A stretch of 64,000 nt of DNA from Procambarus clarkii (GCF_040958095.1 NC_091165.1:25111166-25175165); one strand, 5' to 3'. Shown: positions 22,441 to 37,284, counted from the first letter of the stretch. The notes: generated by a model from the letters alone, not told the origin. A program made the numbers and translations.

Positions 22441-22689
22441 TTGCACCTCTGTCACCTCTCCTGCATTAATATCACTGACTGAACCTGCGATTATTCAAGT
22501 GAAATAGGGAATTGAGAAGGGAATAAGGTCTGGAATATGTAAATACTAGCTACTTACAGTAAGGAGTGCTAGATCTTCAACCTTGCTTTACAAAATACTA
22601 AAGCAAGTAATTTTTTATTTACAGAAGACATGAAAGTAAGAAGTTGGACTGGTAGGTAGAGTCAGAATTCTCTCGACTACAGCTTCATC

Positions 22690-22990
22690 TTGTAAAGTGT
22701 CCCTACAATGATCACAACATACAAGATACCGAAGGGAACAGACAGGTGGACAAGGTCAGTAATATTTAAATTGAGAGAAAGTAAGGCAAGATGATACAAA
22801 TAGAAGCTGAAAACGCAAATGAGTCGAAGAAATGCTCGTACCCTGCACACGTGGTCAACAAATGTAATGCACTAATAGTAGTAGTTGTGGAAGCACTCTC
22901 AATCTACAACTTTTAAGACCAGATTCGGGAAAATAAACTCGAACGTCAGAACATGTCAATTATAACGCAACAGGTACAAGGTTTGTAGAC
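22690..22990 (+). mobile_element. ancient LINE family 1 relic
   Basis: Aligns by eye with the RT tail of family 1: ATGATCACAACATACAAGAT, CAAATGAGTCGAAGAAATGC, GTGGTCAACAAATGTAATGC. Many substitutions and indels, so far older than the copies at 8331 and 12543. Confidence 0.65.
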
Positions 22991-24747
22991 AGGGTATAAA
23001 GAGCTAAACCTCACTCCTCTGTAGACACTGATTAGCAAATACTGACAGGAAAGTACAAGCTCTTACAAAGGCACCAGCTCCCAAATTAGGAACCGTCGCA
23101 CTAGTCTCTCCACGACACACGCACAACCAGCCTTACAGCCTCTCATTGAGTTAATTACTAGCCTCGTAACTTAAGTATAGTACTCAGTGCTAAGTGGACC
23201 CGTTGCTTGTATCAACACGGGTAGAATCGACACATCATTTAATATAAAAAAAGACACTGCAGCAGCTATCGTAATAAAGGCCCATCCCACTGATATATGG
23301 CTAATCACAAACAAGAATGTTGTGTGGATATTGAATATAACAAGAGTACCCATAACCAATGCGGTAGACCGTATACATACTGTATAGTAGCACCCGATTC
23401 TGTTGCATTAGGCTAACAGACAGACCGACAAAAAGGGGGATGGGGGGTGTCGGGAAAATATTGGCAGAGGCGCTGCAGGACATGTGATGACCAAAAGTTA
23501 GCAGAACACGGGCAGGCGAGTCAACAGCCTTTGATGTAAGACAGTAATAGTAACGACCTTAGCAGCGTAATTTAACACTCCTGAACATTTGTTGAAGCCC
23601 CTATTTCACTCTGAATTAAACTGCCAGTTCAATACCGGCCACTGTTGCGAAGGTCTTAATGGTTGGTGACTGACGTGGACTACATGTCAGCAGTACCCTT
23701 GTTCGTAAGTTGTGGGTGTAGAGACCATTTCACCTCGCAATAATGAAGACTGCCATCTGATGTATTCTTTAATACACCACCCTTCATGATGTAATAAGAC
23801 GTCCAAGTTGACACTACACTACACACAGAAATCACAATCGCGTGATGCATCAAATGAACCACAAGGGCCGTGACGAGGATTCGAACCGACGTCCAAGAGC
23901 ATCCGTCCATTTACGTCCAAGTTGAGTCAGTGCGGTCAAGAGGAACCCGGCAGGGAAACCTCCATGGGCAGATGCTGGCACTCACTCAACAATAAACATC
24001 AGGTCACGGTATTTCTCAGCACCACAATACAGTCCTGGTCTTTCCCACAGCCTCATCTTTAATTTGTTACCCACACCACAAGTTTTCCTTTACCGGAAAT
24101 ATACTCCACGAAAGTACTACAATTTCAATGCATTTTAACTTAACAAATCATCTTAACACAGGATACACTGGGTAGAGACTTTCAGTTCAATGCATTAAAG
24201 TTCAAATCCAGTTAAGGTCAATAAAAAAAAAAATGGTTCCAGTCACATATATAAACAGCTCATTTTGGGAGCAATTTTGTGTGAAGTTGATGCATCGTTT
24301 CAAGGTAAGATACGGATATTACATGCTAAATATAGGGTCGATTGATAAACTTTTTTGCGGGTATGGGGGAGGACGGGAAGCTTAAGTGAGCTTTTGAAAC
24401 TAACAAAAATCCCATTTGCTTCTCATAAAAATCTTAGCAAATACGGTAAATTCACCATCCTATCTCACTCAGTCTGTAGAAGTCACGTGTCTCCAGTTCC
24501 AAGAATGGGTTGATTCACTAAAGCCTTCAGGCATATGCAAGAAACGTTAACAACTCTGCCTTGTTGGAGAACTCTTAAAGAAACAAAAAACTACATAAAC
24601 CCATGCTTGATGATACAACATCATATCTAACTGATAATCTATTAATAAAACAGAATTTTCAAGTGATAAAACCCAAATAAAAAAAATCCCACACACCTGA
24701 CTAAATAAATTAAAAGAATGCACATAAAAAATAATGTTTGTACTCAC
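22991..24747. other. no exon seen; putative intron of myosin-18
   Basis: Unique AT-rich DNA downstream of the myosin-18 exon donor. A tRNA-like SINE fragment in reverse lies near 23860-23915 (GAGGATTCGAACCGACGTCC). No myosin head exon is recognisable. Confidence 0.5.
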
Positions 24748-25879
24748 CACTAGGGTAACACAATTGGGTGATGCCTTTATGAGTTCAATAATTTCATCCC
24801 TTATTTTGTTTTCTACACTGATTCCATTCACTTGCAGTAGTCTATCACCGGGGAGCAGCCCAGTTACATTGGCACGACCTACTGCTCCTGGTTCAGCAAA
24901 AACAATCGTGCGACGCGTTTCTGTGTTGTCAGGACTACGTTCAACCACCTGCGCTCTCCTGAGTGAAAATCCAAAGTCACCAGCTGGAGAACGATCAATG
25001 GTAAGGGTTCGCGGTGCTGGTGGCTGAGCAGGCACTAAAGCTGGGAGTCTCAGGTCAGCAGCGAATGTTTTGGTATGATGATGACCAACACACTCGCCCA
25101 CGGGTGTAGGACTGGTTGGGGAGGCCGGAAGACTGGGAGGATGGTCAAATCCATCTATGGGGCTTAGCTCCACTACTACCTTTGGATGAGGCGGTGGCAA
25201 AGGGCTCATTAACTGCTGCGGAGGACTGCGAGGACTTACAGGACCAGACCCATTGGACACCCGTCGTGAATTTGTTAAGGATGTAATAGACAATCTCTGA
25301 GCTTCCAGCAGCACTCGTTCTTGACGCAAATTTTCATACATTATAAGTTCATTTTGCATAGTATTTTCTAAGAGGTTCGATTCATCATCTATATCCCCTT
25401 TAACACCCTGGTATTCTGCATTATCTAAGTCTAACTTTCCTTTTAAGATTCCACGTTTTGGAGGCCTAGGAGGTAGGCCAATACCTGATCGTAGTGAAAT
25501 TCCATCACTGCTAGAATCACTGTGAAGACTGGATGCTGATGCCATAGCTTCATATCGTTCCCGAAGTTCTTGGAAAGTACCAGCCGAGGTTAAATCTACT
25601 TCTGATTGATCATTTCCCAGCCCTGATCTAAACTGCTCCATATAATCAGCTGTAATACCACTTGGCAACTTGTCATCTTTCTTTTTACGACCCTTGCCAA
25701 TCAGACTGCGCCGTGCCTCATCCAACCTCTTTAGCTCATCTAGAGTAAGAGTGGCTCTGTCTTTTGACCGTTTGGATTCCTTCCTATCTTTTTTGTCCTT
25801 TTTCTTCTTCTTTTCGTCCTCTTTGTCCTTATCTTTTTTCATAAATCCAAACATCTTGTCAGTCACTGTGTACAGATCT
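24748..25879 (-). CDS. Myo18: myosin-18 (MYO18A/Mhcl-like), first coding exon with PDZ domain
   Basis: Encodes the N-terminus of an unconventional class XVIII myosin, an actin-associated, probably non-motile myosin linked in other animals to Golgi and cortical actin organisation. CDS starts at 25854 (MFGFMKKDKDK, as in vertebrate MYO18A MFNLMKKDKDK) and runs 369 codons to 24748. Residues 1-62 are a Lys/Glu-rich (KE) region. PPRPPK at 128-133 fits an SH3 ligand and GILK at 135-138 fits a PP1 SILK-type motif (both inference). Residues 283-369 are the PDZ domain with the DFGFSL carboxylate loop and GLLPGDRLLQVNG. The exon ends in phase 0 at GTG|GTGAGT. The acceptor TTGTTTTCAG at about 25880 opens it inside 5' UTR, so codons upstream of 25854 and after 24748 in the longer open frame are intronic or UTR. 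Motor exons must lie outside the window. Confidence 0.93.
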
Positions 25880-26429
25880 CTGAAAACAACAAAATCAGTC
25901 ATTAAACACTATCTTTTCATCCAGTATTAGATATTTATCTAAATTCACAGCTATGATAACTAAAATATACCATAAGAATATACAGTGAGACCCCACTAGA
26001 ACAGAGAATGAACGAATTCATAGATGGTTCGCACATACTCAAGCCCATGAAAATGTTTTAATATTCATAAAGATTTATTGAATAAGCCATCACCATTCCT
26101 GTTCATAGGAAAAACACAGCTATGAAATTTATGACAATTGTCAGGTATGATTGTGACTGGTGACGGAGACTGGTGACGGTAATTTTCTTGGGGAAGCCAA
26201 CTCTGGCTCCCTGAAGCTAAACACTGAGATGGTTCCAATCTACCAGGTCGCATCAGCTGTGTTCTTAGGCCTACCGGGAACCTGAGCCAGCACCTGGCCC
26301 CTTTACAGAGATGCAAGGAGCAGTGTCATTTTGCCGCCTCACTGGGGAAGGCATCCAGAAATTCAGCAAATCAAAACAAACCACAGCTGGGTTCAATAAG
26401 AGACCAAAGCCTCACAACCAGCCAAATGA

Positions 26430-26790
26430 ACTTCCCCCAAACAAGGAAATGCAGAACAGAACCAGTGAGGAGTAGAGGTGCCATAGGCACAATCAGAGAG
26501 CACTGTCTGAACAGCAGGGATCCACAGCAATACCCTCCCAGCAAGCATCAGAAATATTGCCGGAACAGAGGTGGATATCTTCAAGATACACTTAGACAAG
26601 TTTTTGGAAGACATGCTGGACCAACTGGGTTGAAGTGGATATGCGGGTCGTTCCAAGCAACATCCTGTTGGACCAAGTTATCACAAGTCGAGCCTGGCCC
26701 CAGGCCGGACTCGGGGAGAAGAACGCCTGAAACCCTCTCCAGCTATGCCTAACTTCCACGTACATATTTCCTGCTAGGTGACCAGAGGCA
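26430..26790 (+). mobile_element. old LINE family 2 fragment
   Basis: Decayed C-terminal coding tail: GGTGGATATCTTCAAG, AAGCAACATCCTGTTGGACC, CACAAGTCGAGCCTGGCCCC, CCTAACTTCCACGTACATAT. Frame shifts are evident relative to the 37.3 and 45.2 kb copies. 25880-26429 shows only a possible SINE relic near 26190-26320. Confidence 0.7.
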
Positions 26791-27706
26791 TACAGTGAAA
26801 GTATATGTGCCTAAATGTCTCCTGTGTCAGGAATCTGAGTCAATTGTATATTAGTCCACAAATATATTAATTTTTGAGCTATATATAGCAGTTTATCTGG
26901 TATTCCTTAGAGTAATTTATGTGAATGAGCAAGATGGCTGATCTTGAGTAAAGTGTGAGCCCAAATTCAATATTAAACAATAGATGATTAAAAAGAGTCA
27001 CCCAGGGGTGTACAAACCTTATGTTAGTTTTACAATTTTGTTACAGGGTATTTACTTATTTTTTTTTTTATTATTCTGTGCTGGTGTAATTGACTTAGTG
27101 AAATACCATGTGCATGCAATTACTGAGAGATGTTGCTTTGCAGCACAATTATTTTTCCATACCTATATACTATATTAAAAATGAAGCAGCTATGCTCTTT
27201 TCATATAATAATAAAAATAATAATTTATTCACAAGGTACAATGAGTTTGTGAGATTATATAATATTGGTATGTTTACAGTCTTGCATAGCCACTAACACA
27301 CACAGCATTTCGGGCAGTGCCTTTATTCCATGAAAAAACTATGGCTTAACTAAATAACAGGCCTAAACTAAATTAAAGTGGCTGTGGTTCCCCATCACAC
27401 AAAAATATTGAAAATGGTTTCTAAATGCTAAATAAATTATTATTTGTGGAAAAAATTTCCTAATTTTATATTACAGCTGCATTGCTGTACTTTTTAAGGA
27501 TACTGTATATCTAAAATGGTAATGGAGCTTTAAAAATTACAGCGCAGGTACCACTGGATGGAACGAATCCACAAAAAAATACCAGAAATTCTTTGAGTAT
27601 ACAGTAATCCAATAACATATTGAAACATGAAAGGTTTCAAAAGAGAAATGGTTGGAATAAAAACGAGTACATTTGGTTTTCCACGAGCTTTTGTGTATAC
27701 ATACGT

Positions 27707-27707
<1 letters not shown>
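26791..27707. other. no gene seen; AT-rich intronic DNA
   Basis: No coding or repeat features beyond short T and A runs (27060-27070). Confidence 0.5.
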
Positions 27708-29959
<2,252 letters not shown>

Positions 29960-30050
29960 TAGATTATCTAAAATATTTAAGAAACTGATATACAAGCAAC
30001 TATATTTCTTCTTAGCTAAACATAATATGTTGTACTGAGCTCTTGTCAAT
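29960..30050 (+). mobile_element. relic of LINE reverse transcriptase N-part
   Basis: AAGAAACTGATATACAAGCA, ACTATATTTCTTCTTAGCTA, AACATAATATG match at low identity the LIYKQLYSFLAKHNIL region of the LINE at 55.8-57.5 kb. Confidence 0.5.
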
Positions 30051-30329
30051 TTGGCTCAAAATCCCCTAAAGAGCACCAACTATTAAATAATAAATATGCA
30101 TGAATCTATGCTCTCGGGTCTTAACACGAATGAGAACCCCATATAATTATTTGCTGACCTTCAACTGCTAACAATAACTTTCTCCTTAAAAATTTATCAC
30201 AATGTTTCATTGAACAAATCTACTTCTGCCAATCTGCCATTAATATTAGTGTTCAACAGGGTAACATTCTTGGCTGCGAGTGAGCACATTAGTGAAGAAG
30301 CTGAAATGTGGGAAAACTGTAGATATTGG

Positions 30330-31410
30330 CGAGGTGCATACAGAAAATATTAATGTTACAGAGAGAAAGGAATGGAGTGGGCGCAAGAAATTAATTAACA
30401 AGCATTAGTTTACCAAGTGTAGTGGATAAAGTGTCAGGATATTATTCGAAAGAGTACAGAAAAATCATAAGAAATGTATCAGTGAAGTGGGTTCAGTGGT
30501 GGTGTAGGGTATGTTCACAAGACATTTGGTCCAAGACAGCTTATGCAAATGTATGCGAGAAAGGTATCAAGGTGAACATGGCATTTGTGGACTTGGAAAA
30601 AACATACAGCACTAATAGACAAGGGTTTTGGAGTAAAGAACAATGAGGTAACATAGTGCTCTTAAATGTTATGAAAGTTTTATATGTAGCTAGAAGTGCG
30701 GGGGTAAGATTTAATAATGCACAACTGATTTGATATTATTACAAATGTATGTCAGGATTGTCTCATGTCACCCTAGTTATTTAAATTGAATACACCACTA
30801 TAAACTGTTCATGGATGGTATCACAAGGGAGGTCACTGCAAGAATGTTAAGGAGGGATGCAAATACAGTGTACCTTGCCTCAATGTGAGTAATTGAAGAA
30901 CGAAAAATTTCACGTATGCAGAAAACAATTGTTACTGTAGCAGTGAAAGAGAGCTATGCAGACTACAGTACAGTATTTTATATGAAAGTTTTATCGATAG
31001 GCAAGAGAGTGTTAATAATAAATGTGTACAAAAAGTATTATAATAATAGGGAGGGAAATTCTGTGTGCATGCAAAAAGTGTGAAATGAGTGAATCGTGAG
31101 GTGCTGGAAGTGGTTTTTAAGTTTAAATGCCTGCAATGTATGATTAATAAATGAGGAATTTGGACAACTGAAGTTGAGAGTAGGATCAGTCAAGGAATGA
31201 AAGTGGCAGGTGCAATGAAAATCCAGGTTAGAGAAAACAAGACAGGAATAGATGCAGCCAGGAATTTGCAGGAAGGAATAGTGGTGTCGACTTGTGTAAA
31301 GTCGAGTCATGCTAGTGTAGCACGAGCATGCCAAATCAGATGTTAGAGCAGTAGAAATGGATAACTTGAGAAGCATATGAGGGATTAGGAGAGTAGATAA
31401 ATTATAATAA
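30330..31410 (+). mobile_element. ancient LINE reverse transcriptase relic
   Basis: Scattered RT motifs in changing frames: MAFVDLEKTYS (motif A, near 30578), a later VASR-like stretch, then a degraded QGC-MSP-LF region near 30750 (motif B), and GMKVAGAMK- and LRSI-like pieces to 31400. This resembles the non-LTR RT group with FVDLEKAYDRV and LRQGCVMSPWLFN motifs. Many stops and frame changes, so old. The 170-codon minus-strand frame over its 3' half is an antisense artefact. Confidence 0.65.
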
Positions 31411-34109
31411 AAAAAAAAAGTGTCAGGGAGATGTACAAAAGTCAATAAACCACAGTAGAACATACAGTATATGACAATCCATGAGGAGCACCGTACACCT
31501 GGTCTAATGAAATGATGGGTTGCTGCTGTGGATACCTTCTTCAGTGACATTCTGTTTGATTATCCATGATGGTATATACTGTATAAAGCCTGCATTTTTT
31601 AATGGACAAGTAGCATTCTTTTTATTTAACATCTATTACCTTCTTTTGCTATTAATATAAAGTTGCAGGCTAAACCAACTGATTAAGAATTAGTTTTAAA
31701 TTCCTCCCTTACTTGCCTAGGAACCAACTTGAGATGATGTTAGGCTACACCTCGACAGCCCAGTTGTATAGACATCTGTGTTCTTTTGTATAGGTGTACC
31801 AATGACTCAGTATCGATAGCATGACCTACTTTTGCAGTATCAGTACGAGTAAAATTTCAGCCAATATTTCATACCTTTTTTTTACAAATTTTCTAACATC
31901 TGTCAAAAAATATTATGTACTAGTAACACAGTACAGTATTAGCCTTTTTAATCATCAGAACATTGGAATCAGTTAAAACAATATTTGAATCGGGGAAAAA
32001 TATTGTTATCGTTCCACCCCTTCTCTTTTTGTCTAGAATACTGTGCTGCACTCTGATCCCATATTCATTCAGAGAATGCAAGACATCCTAGGTAGAAAAT
32101 ATACATAGATCATTTACTGTTTGCAAAGGATTGGTAAAACATCTAAACTACAAGGAACACCTTGGGTACTTGGGTAGTAAATAATCTCTAGAACACACAA
32201 GAGATATCACAATCTGATAAGGCATTACCATTAAAGTCTGACCTCAGGTTAAAGCTGAATGAGTAAACAAAGATTAGCCAACTACAGATAAACCACTGAC
32301 ATTACCTGTTCATATCTTTGATGATACATTCATTTGGAATTACCCTCGAATGGATGGCCACTTGATACTGTATTACTATTTCTACTACATTTTTCTCTTC
32401 TACTGTACTACTACAGTACTACTACTAAACTGATGATTCTTCAGATTAAGTGTTCCTACTATTACTGCCTATTCTGTGCAGTGAAACAAAATCCTGTGTT
32501 AACTTGTATACGATGTCACTTGGAAATACTTCTCCATATTCACAATTTACAATGGAAGCTTTTTCCAACTCAAGGACCATTGCCGAGCCAGCAAAACTAG
32601 CAACACAGAGGGAGCTCACATGAATATCCGAGCTGTACCATTACATATAACACACATGTACCAGTACATATTTTTTTTAAGATATTAGCATGACTATACC
32701 TAATACAAAAAAATTGGTAAGTTAGTATGTCTACAAGTAGTAAACACAAGAGGAAACAGACTGATGCAAATAAAATAAGAATTTAAGACTGTAGATCTGG
32801 GCGTCCCAATAAATGTTATTGCAGTTCATTACCTCTTCATATCTTTGATGAGACATTCGTTTGGAATTACATTACCTGTTCATTTATTACATTACCTGGA
32901 ATTACATTAGTGATAAAGATAACTTATAATATTGTAAATATGATTTTAAGACTGAAAATGCAGACTTTGCAACTCGGGAAGAAATTAAGTTAGCTTAAAG
33001 CTAAATGTGGATAATGATGCAGTGTGGCAGTTGCAAAAAAAATGATGAGACACTAATGAAACACACTAGTCATGGAGTGGATGCCTATGGAGCAAGTACA
33101 GTATGGACATTTTGTTTTTGTTTTTACCAAAAATAAACATTACTGTACTGAGGTGTTTAATTTCAGAGGAATATCTTAAGCCTTGGAACTTAAAAAGCCA
33201 CCATAGTATTAAATAAAGTTAGCTGGGAAATGCCAGTCTGCCGACATCTTCCACATATACTGTACTGTATACTATGCAGTACCAAGAATAATATTCAAGA
33301 ATTGAAGCTAGTCTATATTTTATTTCATATCATATAGTTTACTTTCCTCATGTGGTTTTAAATTCAAAATAAGCTACATGCAAATGTGTTTACATTAATA
33401 GACAATAATTGCAGGAAAAATAGTAAATACCAGAACATGCAACAGAAGAATTTAGAACTAACCATTACATTTGGGAAGGAAACCACAATTAAAACTTTAT
33501 TGCATTTTCAAGCTTAAAACATTTAGTCAACAAATAAGTCAATAAAAACTATAATTTAATAAACTGAAGCCTGCCTTTTAGGTGCAAACAAAACATATTA
33601 AACCTTTTACCATTGTGATTTCTTCAAAAATATCGAGACAATTGGATTGGCGGGCCACATAAATAAATTACACATGAGAAATGTCTACCCCACCAGAAAT
33701 AAAAATCATACATTGCATGAAAATTCCAAGTGATATTTCTGCTATAATACCCCATGATTTAGCGGGAACTCTAAACTAAAATTTTGGAAACCATCATGCA
33801 TTACAACTATGCACAGGTTAGTATGCATTTATAACATGTGTGCTCATATACACACACATTAGTTCGTACTCTTGAGTATTTTAAACTAAACTAAAAAGGT
33901 AAAAAGTTATCTATCACAGGCAGTGAAAGAGTTTATTGATGACTTTGAGCTTTAGAAATGCTATTTTCAGTATGGTAGTATTGAATACAAAACCTGATAG
34001 GTGCCTTGGATGTGTTCAAACAATAAACACAGTAGGCTGTTACGTTAATCCTGATACAATTACTGCATTAGTGCAGTACTTCCACAGGCTGGTATTTGTA
34101 CCAGTCCAT
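31411..34109. other. no gene seen; AT-rich intronic DNA with a 45-bp direct repeat
   Basis: ACATTACCTGTTCATATCTT at 32302 and a diverged copy at 32829, both continuing TTTGGAATTAC, form a roughly 45-bp direct repeat 527 bp apart. No coding signal. Confidence 0.5.
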
Positions 34110-34806
34110 GAAACACCGGTACAGGAAGCCCGTGCAGCACTTCACCGGTACAGGAAGCCCGTGCAGCACTTCACCGGTACAGGAAGCCCGTGCAGCACTT
34201 CACCGGTACAGGAAGCCCGTGCAGCACTTCACCGGTACAGGAAGCCCGTGCAGCACTTCACCGGTACAGGAAGCCCGTGCAGCACTTCACCGGTACAGGA
34301 AGCCCGTGCAGCACTTCACCGGTACAGGAAGCCCGTGCAGCACTTCACCGGTACAGGAAGCCCGTGCAGCACTTCACCGGTACAGGAAGCCCGTGCAGCA
34401 CTTCACCGGTACAGGAAGCCCGTGCAGCACTTCACCGGTACAGGAAGCCCGTGCAGCACTTCACCGGTACAGGAAGCCCGTGCAGCACTTCACCGGTACA
34501 GGAAGCCCGTGCAGCACTTCACCGGTACAGGAAGCCCGTGCAGCACTTCACCGGTACAGGAAGCCCGTGCAGCACTTCACCGGTACAGGAAGCCCGTGCA
34601 GCACTTCACCGGTACAGGAAGCCCGTGCAGCACTTCACCGGTACAGGAAGCCCGTGCAGCACTTCACCGGTACAGGAAGCCCGTGCAGCACTTCACCGGT
34701 ACAGGAAGCCCGTGCAGCACTTCACCGGTACAGGAAGCCCGTGCAGCACTTCACTGGTACTGGAAGCCCGTGCAGCACTTCACCAGTACAGGAAGCCCGT
34801 GAAGCA
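34110..34806 (+). repeat. 29-bp minisatellite, about 24 nearly identical copies
   Basis: Unit AGGAAGCCCGTGCAGCACTT plus CACCGGTAC. Interior copies from about 34126 to 34750 show no differences that I can find; only the last two or three differ. Because 29 is not divisible by 3 and the unit lacks stops, all three plus frames stay open and give an artificial 29-residue protein period. A 20-bp palindrome, GTACATGAAGCTTCATGTAC, sits just after the array at 34810-34829. Confidence 0.97.
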
Positions 34807-35399
34807 CTAGTACATGAAGCTTCATGTACCAGTGAACAAAAACTCTCACTTGGTTTTCTATCCACATTCTCTATTCTTAATTATGTTATTTTGGTGTGTA
34901 TTATGAAACTAATCAATTAAATGTATCTAATAATTACAAAAATGAATAAACAGTAAATAATAATTACAACAATTAATAAACTGTAATTAATAAAAATTAA
35001 TAAACAGTTTAGTATATGGAACACTAGAGTACATACAACACTATATACAACACTACACTACAGTATATACAACACTACACTACAGTGTATATACAACACA
35101 ACATTGTATGTTGTCACATGAAAATTAAATATTTTAAGTGAAAAACTCAATAAGCTTTAATGTATAACTTAATCAGACAATTCCCCAATTAATAAAAAAA
35201 TCTTGAATGTAGAGTACAGCATAACTTAATACAAAAAATTAGACTTAGACAAGATATATAATCACTATTCACTTTTACTTAACAGTGCATATTATTTTTT
35301 CACTACTATCTGGAGACAAAAATGTAGGATTCTGCAAGAGATAACATCTCTTGGGTGTGTGTGTGTGTGTGTATGGGTGTTATGCAATGGGGACCTCCT
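34807..35399. other. no gene seen; AT-rich with short repeats
   Basis: TTAATAAACTGTAATTAATA words (34920-35005) and ACAACACTACACTACAGTAT repeats (35030-35100); (GT)n at 35357-35371. Confidence 0.6.
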
Positions 35400-36020
35400 T
35401 CCCTGTTACCAACTCCTAATGAACATTTGAACTAGTGTCATCAACTCCCAGTGTCCATGGGAGTAGTGTAGTGGGTGAGAGATTTGATATTAACTCCCTG
35501 TGAACATGTGTGAATCAATGAGAGAACCAGTGGGATCAATCCCCCCAGTGTCTATGGGAGTAGTGTAGTGGGCGAGAGATTTGACACCAATTCCCAGTGT
35601 ACATGGGTGTATCAATGAGTGAAATAGTGGCATCAATCCCCCAGTGTACATGGGTGGAGTGTAGTGGGTGGGATAGTGTCACCAACTCCCAGTATACATG
35701 GGTGGAGTGGATGGGAGTGACACCAATTCCCAGTATACATGGGTGGAGTGTAGTGGATGGGAGTGACACCAATTCCCAGTATACATGGGTGGAGTGTAGT
35801 GGATGGGAGTGACAGTGACACCAACTCCCAGTATACATGGGTGGAGTGTAGTGGGTGGGGACAGTGTCATCAACTCCCAGTATATATGGGTGGAGTGGAT
35901 GGGAGTGACACCAACTCCCAGTATACATGGGTAGGGTGTAATGGATGGGTGACAGTGACACCAACTCCCAGTATACCTGGGTGTAGTGTAGTGGGTGGGG
36001 GACAGTGACACCAACCTAGT
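35400..36020 (+). repeat. about 45-bp minisatellite, 12-13 imperfect copies
   Basis: Unit CACCAACTCCCAGTATACAT plus GGGTGGAGTGTAGTGGATGG plus GAGTGA, with variable spacer. Frames on both strands are open only because of the repeat. Confidence 0.9.
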
Positions 36021-36347
36021 GCTGGCTTGACCACTCAAAGTGACCCACTCCAACTTCCCCACCGACAAAATCACAAATCTCCACTTGTCGTCAACTTGAA
36101 GTTTTCCCAAACTCTTTTTGGCAGCGAATTCCTGACTACCTCCACCGACGACATACACCTTTAAACACCACATTTACATGCGTAAATAGCTCTGTGCACT
36201 GCAAAGATTTGACACGATAGGCACCCACAAAGTTCACATAACGGCACTCTTCCTCACATTCACTGCATTATACGCCACCCAAATACCTTTACAGCTCTTT
36301 GCGACACCTCACGCGCCCTCACAGACATTACAGTCACCATCGCTTAC

Positions 36348-36530
36348 CGGTCAAAGGTAGCCTACGCAATATTTAATCCAATTTCATTGAGATCGAGGGC
36401 AGGGAAGTCCGCGGACACAAGTGTAAACAAACAGCAATATGGCGACTGACTGACAGTGGGGAGCGCGGCCTGCCTCGCCGCCCCCTCCACTCCCGCCGCC
36501 GCCGCCGCCGCCCAGCTACCTAGGCCACAG
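36348..36530 (-). promoter_or_regulatory. Myo18: CpG-rich promoter and predicted non-coding exon 1 of myosin-18
   Basis: On the minus strand a (GGC)n tract and GC-rich stretch (36470-36525) precede CAGTCAGTCGCCATATTG, a YY1-type element (ATGGCG on the plus strand) typical of TATA-less start regions. The sequence then runs to CTACCTTTGACCG|GTAAGC, a consensus splice donor at 36348/36347. I infer a transcription start near 36430-36460 and a 5' UTR exon of about 100 bp, spliced to the acceptor at about 25880. It is the only such region upstream of the myosin exon. No start codon is required in it. Confidence 0.5.
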
Positions 36531-36532
36531 CG

Positions 36533-36985
36533 TTTGAAATCTTCCCTCGGGTGGGACCTCTCAGCGACTAGGACGTATTACCTCCATTGGGTGGGACCTC
36601 TCAGCGACTAGGATGTATTTCTTCCCTCGGGTGAGACCTCTCAGCGACTAGGACGCATTTCTTCCCTCGGGTGGGACCTCTCAGCGACTAGGACGTATTT
36701 CTTCCCTCGGGTGGGACCTCTCAGCGACTAGGACGTATTACTTCCCTTGGGGTGGGACCTCTCAGCGACTAGGACGTATTACTTCCCTTGGGTGGGACCT
36801 CTCAGCGACTAGGACGTATTTCTTCCCTCGGGTGGGGACCTCTCAGCGACTAGGACGTATTTCTTCCCTGGGGTGGGTTCTCTCAGCGACTAGGACGTAT
36901 TTCTTCCCTCGGGTGGGACCTCTCAGCGACTAGGACGTATTTCTTCCCTCGGGTGGGACCTCAGCGACTAGGACGTCTTACTCAT
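36533..36985 (+). repeat. 40-bp minisatellite, about 11 copies, beside the promoter
   Basis: Unit GGGTGGGACCTCTCAGCGAC plus TAGGACGTATTTCTTCCCTC with few differences. It starts within a few bases of the GC-rich promoter block at 36530. Confidence 0.95.
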
Positions 36986-37284
36986 GAGTGCAAAAGACTT
37001 GGTGTAAATTCCTTACATAAATTTCACATATGCACAAGTGTAGGTTTTATCCTATATTATAAAAATTATTGTAAATGAGCAATACAGTGAGAATTTGCAG
37101 CGATTTTTAAGCTTTAAAGTAAATCTTCAAAGCTGAATGAGGTATAAATGGAGAATTTTCAGTAATCTTTGAAGTTAATATAATTACATTAAAAGGTACT
37201 TAAAACTAGATACTGAAGTATACGTAAATAATTTACAGTGATTAAGAAGTCTGAAGTACTGTCAATTTAAACTGAAGTAATTAA

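Noticed and set aside
24547-24747. C-terminal extension of the myosin-18 ORF after the PDZ domain
   Set aside because: Begins exactly at a GTGAGT donor and reads as AT-rich intron.
31038-31550. 170-codon minus-strand ORF
   Set aside because: Antisense to the old LINE relic at 30330-31410; no domain and AT-driven composition.
33936-34920. Long plus-strand ORFs (up to 288 codons) over the 29-bp array
   Set aside because: All three frames are open because the unit has no stop codon; the predicted protein is a pure repeat with no start context or domain.
35536-36173. Minus-strand ORFs over the 45-bp array, including an MWCLKVYVV start
   Set aside because: Mostly repeat translation; the unique N-terminal part has no recognised domain or splice pattern.
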